From Halomarina litorea (GTDB lineage: Archaea; Halobacteriota; Halobacteria; Halobacteriales; Haloarculaceae), in contig NZ_CP100448.1 in assembly GCF_024227715.1 (NCBI RefSeq), positions 372,001 through 436,000 on the forward strand: a stretch of 64,000 nt of DNA, in the 5' to 3' direction. Positions 47,706 through 55,753 of this stretch are shown in pieces. Position 1 is the first letter of the stretch; the number at the start of each line of letters is the position of its first letter. The position numbers and the translations under genes are program-made. The notes under the pieces were generated by a model, which saw only the letters and a program-made list of their open reading frames with translations, was not told the DNA's origin and searched no databases.

Positions 47706-48149
47706 TCAGTCGCCCGTCGACGGCGTCGCCACGCCGGAGGCTCCCTCGTCCGTCCCGTCCCCGCAACCTCCCTCACAGCTCTCGGTCCCTTGGCAGTCGT
47801 CGACCCCATCCTCGGAGAACGTCCCGAAGAGGACGGCGGCAACGCCGAACGTACCCAGACAGAGGACCGCCAGCGTGACGGCCACGGCGGTTCGCGACCG
47901 CAGCAGTTCGACTGCGACGAGCGCGAGGCCGGCGGCGAGGAAGGCGTCGAGCGGCCGCGGGGCGAACCGGTCGCGGGCGGCGCGGAACCGTTCCGGGAGG
48001 ACGCGCACCCCCGTCCGGTCGCTCGCCGACGAGGCGACGGCCGCCACCACCATCGCGGCGAGCAACTCCGCGGTGGCGAGCGCGAACAGGCCCGCGAACC
48101 CCGCGAGCAGCGCGCTCTGCCCCTGATATAGCACGACCGTTCCGGCCAT
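47706..48149 (-). CDS. membrane protein with cysteine-rich tail
   Basis: A 147-residue protein with about four hydrophobic segments (AGFAGLFALATAELLAAMVV, AFLAAGLALVAVELL, AVAVTLAVLCLGTFGVAAVL) and a hydrophilic C-terminus carrying four cysteines in DCQGTESCEGGCGDG. The cysteine cluster might bind a metal or form disulfides outside the cell. No family is recognised. Confidence 0.6.
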   Translation of the reverse strand: MAGTVVLYQGQSALLAGFAGLFALATAELLAAMVVAAVASSASDRTGVRVLPERFRAARDRFAPRPLDAFLAAGLALVAVELLRSRTAVAVTLAVLCLGTFGVAAVLFGTFSEDGVDDCQGTESCEGGCGDGTDEGASGVATPSTGD

Positions 48150-48206
48150 GGGGGTCCGTAGGAAAGGGCGCTCATATCCCTCCCGGCTACCGGGCGGGTG
48201 AGAAAC

Positions 48207-48215
48207 GGTTTTTCG
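48207..48215 (+). promoter_or_regulatory. TATA-like promoter of DUF7095-like gene
   Basis: A T5 tract (GGTTTTTCG) lies 25-29 nt before the ATG at 48238, the leaderless spacing. Confidence 0.45.
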
Positions 48216-48237
48216 CGTCGGCGGTCTACGCCCGACG

Positions 48238-48891
48238 ATGAACGAGTTCTCCCGTGCGGCGGCCGTCGACCGGGTCGAGCGACTCGTCGAGGCGGTCGAG
48301 GCGGGACCGATGCCGGTTCCCGTCCGTGAGGTGTGGGTGTACGGCGACGTCGCCCTCGGTCTCGACCCCGTCAGCCGCCTCGACGTCTACCTGACGAAGG
48401 ACCTCCTGTTCGGTCGCGACGGCGACCGGGAGGAGGAGTTCGTCGAGTCACACGGCGTGCAGGGCGTCGGCAAGACGGTCAGCGCCCAGTGGGCCGACGA
48501 ACACCCCGAGTTCCTCCGAGCGAACCACAGCGGCCACGCCGCCCCCGAGAAGTGCCTCGCCGCCCACCTACTGGGCGACGACGAACCGGTCCACCTCGAG
48601 GTGTGCAACACGGGCTTCGAGAACAACGTCACCCAGCGGTTGAAGGGTGCCCGCGCCCGGGAGAACTACGAGCAGATCCTCGACCCGCGCGGGGTCTGCC
48701 TCTGGGTGGACGGCACCCGCAGCGAGGAGGCCTTCGAGAAACTCCGCGAGGGTGACCTCGTCTTCCCGACGCTGTCGGACGCGCTCGGGATGCTCGGGAT
48801 GGACACGGAGGAAGCGGAGACGGCGGCGGCGGCGGTCAGGGAGTTCCGGGAGCGCCAGCAGGGACCCTCGGTCCGAGGGGACGTCGTCTGA
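48238..48891 (+). CDS. DUF7095-like conserved haloarchaeal protein
   Basis: A 217-residue soluble protein. Conserved stretches are VREVWVYGDVALGLDPVSRL (near 30-50), a nucleotidyltransferase-like strand and turn, CLAAHLLGDDEPVHLEVCN, and NNVTQRLKGARARENYEQIL. It corresponds to a haloarchaeal family I recall as DUF7095. No catalytic triad is certain. It ends with an Ala-rich helix. Function unknown. Confidence 0.72.
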   Translation: MNEFSRAAAVDRVERLVEAVEAGPMPVPVREVWVYGDVALGLDPVSRLDVYLTKDLLFGRDGDREEEFVESHGVQGVGKTVSAQWADEHPEFLRANHSGHAAPEKCLAAHLLGDDEPVHLEVCNTGFENNVTQRLKGARARENYEQILDPRGVCLWVDGTRSEEAFEKLREGDLVFPTLSDALGMLGMDTEEAETAAAAVREFRERQQGPSVRGDVV

Positions 48892-49066
48892 CCTGTGACG
48901 ACCCGACGGAGGGGATGGATGCGGTTCCGGTCGCGGTCTCACCCCCCGGGTGCGGGTAGGTATCACGTTCGAATACCGTTTTTCCGAAGTCGGACTAGAG
49001 TCTCACCCAAATTCCCGCCCGAGCAGGCCGTACGTTGATGCGTGGTGGGAGTGTCACCCGTGGTGT

Positions 49067-49276
49067 ATGACCCGACGACGCGACGTCATCGACCGACGGA
49101 CGCTCCTGACTACCGCCGCCGGCGTCGGACTGGCCGCCCTCGCCGGATGTGCCGGTCCCGGCGAGGGGGAAGGTGGCGGAGAGGGTGGCGGAGAAGGTGG
49201 AGAGGGTGGCGGAGGTGGGGAGGGCGGAGAAGGTGGCGGAGGGGGGGAGGAAGACAGCTTCCGCCCGCCGGCCTGA
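49067..49276 (+). CDS. truncated or minimal Gly/Glu-rich lipoprotein
   Basis: A 69-residue Tat lipoprotein: DRRTLLTTAAGVG twin-arginine-like start, lipobox LAGC near residue 28. The rest is almost only Gly and Glu (repeats of EGG and GGEG) and ends DSFRPPA. In other haloarchaeal lipoproteins such linkers precede a folded domain that is missing here, so it may be a truncated gene. A composite repeat element begins just after its stop codon. Confidence 0.55.
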   Translation: MTRRRDVIDRRTLLTTAAGVGLAALAGCAGPGEGEGGGEGGGEGGEGGGGGEGGEGGGGGEEDSFRPPA

Positions 49277-49465
49277 CCCGATAGCGGTTCTCGCTTCGCT
49301 CCGACCCGCGCTACTCCGCGGGTCACTCCGGTTCTCCGCTCCGCTTCGAGGGCTCGTTTCACTCGGTCTCGCTCTCCTCGCGGTTCACTGCGTCACCGGC
49401 GGCCGCTAGCCGCCGGTTTCCAGCGGGACGGCTTCGCCGTCCCGCACGATTCACCGTTCGGTCTC
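49277..49465. repeat. composite palindromic repeat region
   Basis: GC-rich repeats with CGCTTCGCTCC-type spacers and a nested stem CGGGACGGC...GCCGTCCCG (49424-49444). The segment 49386-49444 is a close copy of 5353-5407. No gene is seen. Confidence 0.6.
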
Positions 49466-49500
49466 CGAGGACTTCGCTCGCTGTGCTCGCTCAGTCCTCG
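49466..49500. repeat. stem-loop CGAGGACT...AGTCCTCG
   Basis: An 8-bp inverted repeat flanking the spacer TCGCTCGCTGTGCTCGCTC, of the window-wide stem-loop family. Confidence 0.6.
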
Positions 49501-49531
49501 CTCTCCTCGCGGCTTCGCCGCTCGGAAGTTC

Positions 49532-49558
49532 GGAGGTTCAAGCGAAGCGAGAACCTCC
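49532..49558. terminator. stem-loop abutting the aminopeptidase stop codon
   Basis: GGAGGTTC (49532-49539), spacer AAGCGAAGCGA, GAACCTCC (49551-49558): a perfect 8-bp stem immediately after the TAG of the aminopeptidase gene (49559-49561, minus strand). It may stop transcription or protect the mRNA end. Confidence 0.5.
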
Positions 49559-50638
49559 CTACTCCTCGAACACGAACGTCCCGTCCTCCTGAATTCGCTC
49601 GCCGTCGACCTCGATGAACGAGTCCTCGCTCATGTCCACGATCATGTCCGTGTGAACCGCCGAGTCGTTGCGCTCGTTGTCCTCGCCGACGGTGTCCCCG
49701 TAGGCCATCCCGATGGCCATGTGGACGGTGTCGCCCATCTTCTCGTCGAACAGCATGTTGTAGGTGAACCGGTCGATGTCGCGGTTCATCCCGATGCCGA
49801 GTTCGCCGAGTCGACGTGCACCGTCGTCGGTCTCCAGGAGGGAAGTGAGCACCTCCTCGTTCTTGGCCGCCTCGTGCTCGACCACCTCGCCGTCCTCGAA
49901 GACGAGGCGCACGTCGAGGACCTCCCGGCCCTGGACCATCACGGGCTTGTCGAACAGCACCTCGCCCTCGACGCTGTCGGGGACGGGCGCGGTGAACACC
50001 TCGCCGCCGGGCATGTTGTGTTCGCCGTAGTCGTTCTGGACGACGTTGCCCGCGATGGACATCGTCACGTCCGTCGTCTCGCCGGAGACGACGTGGACCT
50101 CGTCGGCCCCGTCGAGCAGTTCGACGAGTTGGTCCTGATGCTCGCGGACGGCGTCCCAGTCCTTGTTGACGGCGCTGAAGACGAAGTCGGCGTACGCCTC
50201 GGTGCTCATCTCGGCGTTCTGGGCGTCGCCGGGCGCGGGGAACTGCGTGGCATTCCAGCGCTTGTCCATCACGATGTCTTGGATGGGTTTGTTGGCCCGC
50301 CCCATCGCGGCCGTCTTCGCGGGCGGCACGTCGCTCGCCTCGTTGACGTTGCGGTTCGCCCGGACGTTGATGAGCACGTCCGCCTGCTCGTAGCGGGCCC
50401 GAGCCATCTCGTTGAGGGTGACGTCGTCCTCGTCGATGGCGCGACTGTACGCTCGCTGGACGCGGTCGCTCCCGAGGGCCGTGTCGATGACCGCACCCCG
50501 CTCGCCGCACAGTTCCGCGATGGCGACGACGAGGTCCTCGGCCTGCGGCGACCCGTTGATGACGACGTTGTCTCCCGCTTCGACGCGCGTGGAGTGGTCG
50601 ACGACGACTTCGGCGTGCTCCCGGATTCGGGGGTCCAT
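49559..50638 (-). CDS. M29 family aminopeptidase
   Basis: A 359-residue metallo-aminopeptidase of the thermophilic aminopeptidase (AmpS/AmpT) family. The conserved N-terminal VEAGDNVVI strand, GEHNMPGGEVFTAPV with a metal Glu near residue 210, the second Glu-containing strand, and MGDTVHMAIG plus HTDMIVDM near 305-335 (His, His, Asp ligands) are present. It removes N-terminal residues of peptides in the cytoplasm. A stem-loop abuts its stop codon. The ATG has an A/T tract (CAGATAAC region) about 26 nt upstream. Confidence 0.92.
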   Translation of the reverse strand: MDPRIREHAEVVVDHSTRVEAGDNVVINGSPQAEDLVVAIAELCGERGAVIDTALGSDRVQRAYSRAIDEDDVTLNEMARARYEQADVLINVRANRNVNEASDVPPAKTAAMGRANKPIQDIVMDKRWNATQFPAPGDAQNAEMSTEAYADFVFSAVNKDWDAVREHQDQLVELLDGADEVHVVSGETTDVTMSIAGNVVQNDYGEHNMPGGEVFTAPVPDSVEGEVLFDKPVMVQGREVLDVRLVFEDGEVVEHEAAKNEEVLTSLLETDDGARRLGELGIGMNRDIDRFTYNMLFDEKMGDTVHMAIGMAYGDTVGEDNERNDSAVHTDMIVDMSEDSFIEVDGERIQEDGTFVFEE

Positions 50639-50713
50639 ACCCGACGGTTCGGCGGGCGTCAGATAACGGTTTTCAGAAGCGTCGTTCGGTCCGCCAAGTT
50701 ACAGGTTCGGGGG

Positions 50714-51514
50714 TCAGGCCCCCCGCCCGACGGTGACGAAGAAGGGCACCACCTCGCGCCGTCGGTAGGTCCCCTCGGCCATCGCCTCGGCCACCTCGCG
50801 ACCCATCGCCTTCCACTCCTCCCGGAGGGCGTCGTAGGCCTCCGCGTCCAACTCGCCCGCGGTCAACACCTCGCGCTGGTCGGCCAGTCGCGACCCGCTG
50901 ACCTTCCGACGGGCGGCCGCCACGTCCGCCTCCGTGTAGGGCGGTTCGACGGTCCGGGCGAAGTCGTAGCGGGCCGTCTCGACGTCCACCAGCCCCGCCG
51001 CCTCGAACCGGTCGGGCACCGCGCCGAGGCCCACGTCGGTCGCCACCCCGTCGAGGTAGTGGTCGCGTGCGCGCGCGGCCAGACGCTCCTCCGCCTCGAC
51101 GGTAGACTCGACGGTGACCGCCGCGTTGTCGGGTTCGACGACGGCAACGAGGTCCGCGGAGGCGCGCGCGAACTCCCGAATCGCCGCCGTCGGGTCCGGC
51201 AGGTTCACCAGGAGTGCCTGACAGACCACGAGGTCCGCCGTCCCGTCGCGCACGGGCAGCGAGAGCGCGTCCCCCCGGACGGGTTCGACGGGGGCGGGCA
51301 CTTCCCCCAGAAGGTCCGGGTCGCGGTCGACGCCGACCACGCGGGCCTCGCTCGCCTCCGCCGCCAGCACCACCGACAGTTCGCCCGTCCCACAGCCCAC
51401 GTCCACGATTACCTCGCGGTCGGGGAGCGAGAGCGGTTCGAGGGCCGCCCGCTCGCCCTCGGCCCACATCCCGCGGCGGGTGTCGCGCAGGTACTCGGCG
51501 GAGAAGCGTCGCAT
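50714..51514 (-). CDS. class I SAM-dependent methyltransferase
   Basis: A 266-residue protein with a Rossmann-type methyltransferase core. Motif I is VIVDVGCGTGELS near residues 35-47, motif II is an acidic residue in VVGVDRDP, and a motif IV-like segment is VVCQALLVNLPDP near 97. The N-terminus and the C-terminal helices (AARRKVSGSRLADQR, then YDALREEWKAMGREVAEAM) are specific to this protein. The substrate is unknown; it resembles small-molecule methyltransferases of the UbiE/ArsM type. Confidence 0.82.
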   Translation of the reverse strand: MRRFSAEYLRDTRRGMWAEGERAALEPLSLPDREVIVDVGCGTGELSVVLAAEASEARVVGVDRDPDLLGEVPAPVEPVRGDALSLPVRDGTADLVVCQALLVNLPDPTAAIREFARASADLVAVVEPDNAAVTVESTVEAEERLAARARDHYLDGVATDVGLGAVPDRFEAAGLVDVETARYDFARTVEPPYTEADVAAARRKVSGSRLADQREVLTAGELDAEAYDALREEWKAMGREVAEAMAEGTYRRREVVPFFVTVGRGA

Positions 51515-51566
51515 CTGCCCTCGATGGGACGCGGGGCGTGAAAACGGGTGCGGTCGGCCGCCGCGG

Positions 51567-52400
51567 TCACTCCTCGCGGAGTTGGCGAACCCGCTCGATG
51601 TTCCACTCGAAGCTCTTGCCGTCCTCGGTGGGCGTCTCCAGCACCAGCGGAACGTCCGCCAGTTCGGGGTGGTTGAGGAGCGTCTCCATCCCCTCGACCC
51701 CGATCTCGCCCTCGCCGATGTGGGCGTGTTCGTCCTTGTTCGTCCCGCAGGCGTGCTTGGAGTCGTTGAGGTGGATACAGCGCAGGTGCTCCAGTCCGAC
51801 CACGTCGTCGAACTCCTCGACGGTGTCCTTCACGCCCTTCGCCGTCGAGAGGTCGTAGCCCGCGGCGAAGGTGTGGGCAGTGTCCACACAGACGTCGAGG
51901 TCCTGGTCGCTCTCTTCGAGGACGTACGCGAGGTGTTCGAAGTCGCCGCCGAGTTTCGTCCCGCTGCCGGCGTCGGACTCGATGAGGACGGTGACGCCCT
52001 CGGGAATCGACAACTCGTCGAGGACGCTCACGGCGTTGTCGAGGCCGGCCTCGACGCCCGCGCCGGTGTGCGCCCCGAGGTGGACGTTGACGAACTCGAT
52101 GCCGAGTTTGTCGGCGGCGTCGACCTCCTTCTGCATCGAATCGAGGGACTTCGCGCGGAGGTCCTCCTTCGGCGTACAGAGGTTGACGAGGTAGGAGGTG
52201 TGGACGACCCACGGGCCGTCGAGGTGTTCCGCCGTCGTCTCGCGGAACGCCTCGGCCTCCTCGTCGCCGACGTTCGGGTCCTGCCAGACCTGCGGCGAGT
52301 GGGTGAATATCTGCCCGCAGTTCCCGCCGACGGCGCGTTCGTTCCCGACGGCGTTGTCGATGCCGCCGGCGATGGACACGTGTGCTCCGACGCGTAGCAT
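51567..52400 (-). CDS. nfo: deoxyribonuclease IV (endonuclease IV)
   Basis: A 277-residue TIM-barrel AP endonuclease that cleaves 5' to abasic sites in base excision repair. It has the family start [15 protein letters not shown], the NVHLGAHTG metal segment, [47 protein letters not shown] and LVLETPT. These supply the three-zinc site (His, Glu, Asp). The start at ATG 52400 fits the family. It is divergent from the peroxiredoxin gene. Confidence 0.93.
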   Translation of the reverse strand: MLRVGAHVSIAGGIDNAVGNERAVGGNCGQIFTHSPQVWQDPNVGDEEAEAFRETTAEHLDGPWVVHTSYLVNLCTPKEDLRAKSLDSMQKEVDAADKLGIEFVNVHLGAHTGAGVEAGLDNAVSVLDELSIPEGVTVLIESDAGSGTKLGGDFEHLAYVLEESDQDLDVCVDTAHTFAAGYDLSTAKGVKDTVEEFDDVVGLEHLRCIHLNDSKHACGTNKDEHAHIGEGEIGVEGMETLLNHPELADVPLVLETPTEDGKSFEWNIERVRQLREE

Positions 52401-52506
52401 ACCGGAGGCTGGCGACAGGCGCTCAAAGGGACTTCGAAGCCCGGGCCGCGTATCGGGTCCCGATTTCCGAGGGGGGTATTTGTACCACTGATACGTTATC
52501 GAACAC

Positions 52507-53067
52507 ATGACTGATGCGGACGGACTCGCGGTGGGGGAGCGGGCCCCCGACGTCTCGGGGTCGCTCGTCCGGCCCGACGGGCCGGTCGAGGAGACGGCGC
52601 TGACGGCGTTGCTCGCCGACGGGCCGGTGCTGCTGGCGTTCTACACGAACGACTTCAGCCCGGACTGCACGAGGGAGTGGTGTGCGTTCCGGGACTACGA
52701 GTGGTTCGCCGTCGACGGCGCGGTGCAGGTCGTCGGCGTGAGTCGCTCGCGCGTCGGCACCCACCGGAAGTTCATCGACCACCTCGGGCTCTCCTTCCCG
52801 CTGTTCGCGGACACGGACCTCGCGATGGCGCGTGCCTTCGACGTCGACTACCGCACCTTCGGGGTGTTCGCCCGGTCCCGCCGTTCGACGTTCCTCGTTG
52901 GCACCGACCGGACGGTGCGACACGTGTGGCTCGGCGACCACGCCCTCGACCCGACGCTCGACCGACCGGACATGGCCGAACTGCGCGCGGCCATCGAACG
53001 GGAGTTCGGCGACTCGCCCACCGATGACGACCACGCGGCGTTCCGGGCCGCCTGGGAGACCGACTGA
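52507..53067 (+). CDS. peroxiredoxin-like (BCP-type) protein
   Basis: A 186-residue AhpC/TSA redoxin. The active-site region [18 protein letters not shown] near residues 46-63 has the peroxidatic Cys after F-S-P-D and a resolving Cys five residues later, the C-x4-C pattern of atypical two-Cys BCP peroxiredoxins. The conserved Arg near 115 is in a VDYRTFG region. It should reduce H2O2 or organic peroxides with thioredoxin-like partners. Divergent from nfo, so the intergenic region controls both a repair and an antioxidant gene. Confidence 0.83.
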   Translation: MTDADGLAVGERAPDVSGSLVRPDGPVEETALTALLADGPVLLAFYTNDFSPDCTREWCAFRDYEWFAVDGAVQVVGVSRSRVGTHRKFIDHLGLSFPLFADTDLAMARAFDVDYRTFGVFARSRRSTFLVGTDRTVRHVWLGDHALDPTLDRPDMAELRAAIEREFGDSPTDDDHAAFRAAWETD

Positions 53068-53082
53068 CTCGACCCTCTCGCG

Positions 53083-53919
53083 TCAGTCGAGTGGGTCGAC
53101 CCTGTCGCGGTTCCACGCCTCGCTGCCGAACTTCCCGGTCGCGATCTCCTCGGCCCGCTCCAGTTCGGCGTCGGTCCAGGTCCCCTCCTCGGCGCCGGCC
53201 CACGCCGCGAGCGCCTCCTCCAGCGCCGCGACGGCCTCCCCGCGGGTGACCTCGCCGTGTTCGTCGATGCCCGTCACGCGTTCGCGGACCTCCGCGGGCG
53301 TGAGACCGGGGTCGACGAAACAGCCGAGGGTCCGCTCGGGCGTCGCCGAGTAGGTGAGTGACCCGTGCTGGATGACGCTGTCCCGGCGGCGGTACTGGGC
53401 GTTTCCCGAGAGCTTCCGGCCCCGGTAGACCACGTCGTGGGCGGGGTGGAGTTCCCGCAGGTAGCAGGCGGGGTGGTACAGTTCGGGGTACGACTCCTCG
53501 GCGAACCCGGCGGAGACGCCCATCGCGGCGCAGGCGTCGAACAGGGGCCGACAGAGCAGTTCGTACGTCTCCATCAGGTCGCCCGGCAACTCGGCGGCGG
53601 GGGCGATGGTCGAGTAGGAGATGTCGCCGCGGGTGTCGTGGTAGATGCCGCCGCCGCCGGTGGGTCGCCGGACCACGTCGATACTCTCCCGGTCGCAGTA
53701 CTCCCAGTCGATGTCGGCGGGGTCGTTCCGGTAGCCCAGCGAGAGGGTGCTCGGGTTCCACTGGTAGACCCTGACCGTCCGTGGCCCGCCCGCGGCGGCC
53801 GTCTCGGCGGCGACGGCGTCCAGCGCCATGCACATCGGTCCCGGCAACGACTCCTCGCGGACCAGTCGCCACTCCCGGTCGGCGAGTGGTCCCGCGGTTC
53901 CCGCGTCGTCCGTCGCCAT
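53083..53919 (-). CDS. lipoate-protein ligase / octanoyltransferase family protein
   Basis: A 278-residue BPL/LplA-fold protein. The canonical RRPTGGGGIYHD motif near residues 84-95 and KLSGNAQYRRRDSVIQHGSL with the catalytic lysine near 168-187 are both complete. The C-terminal helical tail (about 210-278, ending TGKFGSEAWNRDR) carries the accessory domain. It attaches lipoate or octanoate to E2 or GcvH proteins. This is the more canonical of the two paralogs in the window (the other, 11799-12473, lacks one Gly in its RRxGGG loop). The longer in-frame extension is rejected as non-coding. Confidence 0.88.
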   Translation of the reverse strand: MATDDAGTAGPLADREWRLVREESLPGPMCMALDAVAAETAAAGGPRTVRVYQWNPSTLSLGYRNDPADIDWEYCDRESIDVVRRPTGGGGIYHDTRGDISYSTIAPAAELPGDLMETYELLCRPLFDACAAMGVSAGFAEESYPELYHPACYLRELHPAHDVVYRGRKLSGNAQYRRRDSVIQHGSLTYSATPERTLGCFVDPGLTPAEVRERVTGIDEHGEVTRGEAVAALEEALAAWAGAEEGTWTDAELERAEEIATGKFGSEAWNRDRVDPLD

Positions 53920-53979
53920 GTCCGACGATTCGCCCGGCCACGGATAGCGGTTGTGGGGCGGGCGCGGGAGACGAGGTAC

Positions 53980-53988
53980 CCGTTTTGG
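53980..53988 (+). promoter_or_regulatory. TATA-like promoter of HMA domain gene
   Basis: A TTTT tract (CCCGTTTTG) lies 25-28 nt before the ATG at 54011, the leaderless spacing. Confidence 0.4.
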
Positions 53989-54010
53989 TCGCTCGGCCCC
54001 TCCCTCACGC

Positions 54011-54235
54011 ATGGACGAACGCACCTTCCGCGTCGAGAGGATGGGCTGTACCGGCTGTGAGCGGAGCGTCGAGACGGCCCTCCGGCGGGTCGACGGCGTC
54101 GAGACGGTCGACGCGGACTTCCACACCCGGACCGTCGCGGTCACGGTCGACGAGCACGTCGACGAGGCCACCCTCCTGACCGCCATCGAACACACCGGCT
54201 ACGAGGCGACGCCTGCCAACCCCGAGAGCGCGTGA
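54011..54235 (+). CDS. HMA domain heavy-metal-binding protein
   Basis: A 74-residue ferredoxin-like HMA domain of the copper chaperone type. The metal loop is MGCTGCERSV near residues 11-20 (the M-x-C-x-x-C pattern with one altered residue), followed by the helix and VDADFHTRTVAVTVDE strand. It should carry Cu(I) or Zn(II) to a P-type ATPase or apo-protein; no ATPase gene is adjacent. It lies between the lipoate ligase (divergent) and the proteasome genes. Confidence 0.87.
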   Translation: MDERTFRVERMGCTGCERSVETALRRVDGVETVDADFHTRTVAVTVDEHVDEATLLTAIEHTGYEATPANPESA

Positions 54236-54305
54236 GTCGGTCTCACGCGACCAGCTAAAGACTCTTTTAGCGAGAACTTATCCGACGCGCACTCGCACTG
54301 GAGGT

Positions 54306-54926
54306 ATGGACGCAGAGGACACGGTCGTCAAGACCGGGACGACGACGGTCGGCCTCACCACGGCCGACGGTGTCGTCCTCGCGGCGGACCGGCGCGCCTC
54401 GCTGGGCGGGCGGTTCGTCTCGAACAAGAACGCGGTGAAGATCGAACAGGTCCACCCCCGCGCGGCGGTGACGATGTCCGGGTCAGTCGGCGGCGCACAG
54501 GACTTCATCCGACAGTTGCGCGTCGAGGCGGACCTCTACGAGACGCGCCGCGGGCGCGAGATGAGCATGGACGCCCTCGCCCGACTCGCGGGGAACCTCC
54601 TCCGCGGCAAGCCCGCCAGCCCCCTCCTCGGCGGCGTCGAACGCGATGGAACGCCCCGTGTCTTCTCGGTGGACGGCGCGGGCGGCGTCCTCGAAGACGC
54701 CTACGGCGCGACGGGGAGCGGGATGACCGTCGCGACGGGCGCGCTCGAACGCCTCTACCGCGAGGACCTCTCGCTCGCGGAGGGCGTGGAGGTGGCTGCC
54801 GAGGCCGTCGCCGCCGCCAGCGAGCGCGACACCGCATCCGGTAACGGTATCACCGTCGCGCGTCTCACCGCCGACAGCGTGGACATCGAGAGCTACGACG
54901 ACGCGAACGAGGTTCTCCAACAATGA
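54306..54926 (+). CDS. psmB: 20S proteasome beta subunit
   Basis: A 206-residue Ntn hydrolase, the catalytic subunit of the 20S proteasome. A short propeptide MDAEDTVVKTG precedes the mature N-terminus TTTVGL, so the nucleophile is Thr12 of the precursor. The conserved Asp17 (mature numbering) lies in AADRRAS, and the catalytic Lys in NKNAVKIEQ, one position later than in Thermoplasma because of an extra loop residue. The AAYGATGSGM-like segment (DAYGATGSGM) is typical. Its stop overlaps the alpha-subunit start by 4 nt (ATGA). Confidence 0.95.
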   Translation: MDAEDTVVKTGTTTVGLTTADGVVLAADRRASLGGRFVSNKNAVKIEQVHPRAAVTMSGSVGGAQDFIRQLRVEADLYETRRGREMSMDALARLAGNLLRGKPASPLLGGVERDGTPRVFSVDGAGGVLEDAYGATGSGMTVATGALERLYREDLSLAEGVEVAAEAVAAASERDTASGNGITVARLTADSVDIESYDDANEVLQQ

Positions 54927-55630
54927 TGGGCAACAGCGACCGACAGGCGTACGACCGCAACAGCAACATCTTCTCGCCGGACGGGCGACTCTACCAGGTC
55001 GAGTACGCCCGCGAGGCGGTCAAACAGGGCAGTCCGAGCGTCGGCATCCGGACCGAGGACGGCGTCGTCCTCGCGGCCACCCGCCGCGTGCGCTCGAAAC
55101 TCCTCGAACCCCGCAGCGTCGAGAAGCTCCACAAGGTCGACGACCACCACGGTGTCGCCAGCGCCGGGCACGTCGCCGACGCCCGCCAACTGGTCGACCA
55201 GGCCCGCCGCGCGGCGCAGGTCGAACGCCTGCGCTACGGCGAGCCCATCACCACCGAACAGCTCACCACCGAGGTCAGCGAACACATCCAGGAGTACACC
55301 CAGTCCGGCGGGACGCGCCCGTTCGGCGCGGCGCTCCTCATCGCCGGCTTCAGCGAGGAGGGGCCGCGCCTGTTCGAGACGGACCCCTCGGGGACCGCCA
55401 TCGAGTGGCGCGCCACCGCCATCGGCGGGGGTAGCGAGGGAATCCAGTCCGACCTCGAAGAGCAGTACGACGAGGCGATGGGCATCGAGGACGCCGTCGC
55501 CCTCGCCCGTGACGTGCTGACCGACGACGAGTCGGAGGACGAGGAGGACGACGGCCTCGGGGGCATCGCCGTCGTCGTCATCACCGAGGACGGGTTCGAG
55601 GAGCGCGACTCGAACGAGCACGGCGAGTGA
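54923..55630 (+). CDS. psmA: 20S proteasome alpha subunit
   Basis: A 235-residue alpha-type subunit forming the outer rings and gate. It has the family N-terminus AYDRNSNIFSPDGRLYQVEYA, then ASAGHVADARQLVDQARR and RYGEPIT, GGTRPFGAALLIAG. The C-terminal end after residue 205 is very acidic (DESEDEEDDG), typical of halophiles. It overlaps psmB by 4 nt (ATGA), so both are translated from one message. Haloarchaea often have more than one alpha subunit; a second copy would be elsewhere in the genome. Confidence 0.95.
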   Translation: MMGNSDRQAYDRNSNIFSPDGRLYQVEYAREAVKQGSPSVGIRTEDGVVLAATRRVRSKLLEPRSVEKLHKVDDHHGVASAGHVADARQLVDQARRAAQVERLRYGEPITTEQLTTEVSEHIQEYTQSGGTRPFGAALLIAGFSEEGPRLFETDPSGTAIEWRATAIGGGSEGIQSDLEEQYDEAMGIEDAVALARDVLTDDESEDEEDDGLGGIAVVVITEDGFEERDSNEHGE

Positions 55631-55753
55631 GAGCCGCGGAACGCTGAGCGGGGAGTTGAGCGACCCGCGAGGAGCGAGACGTCGAGTAGCGAAGCCTCGG
55701 AAGAATCGAGCGGTCATCCGACTGACGCCCGTTCTCGAACGCGACTGTCCCTC
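55631..55753. other. intergenic region after proteasome operon
   Basis: GC-rich DNA with CGAGGAGCGAG and AGTAGCGAAGCCTCGG-type sequence resembling the stem-loop family seen elsewhere, between convergent genes. No gene is seen. Confidence 0.4.
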
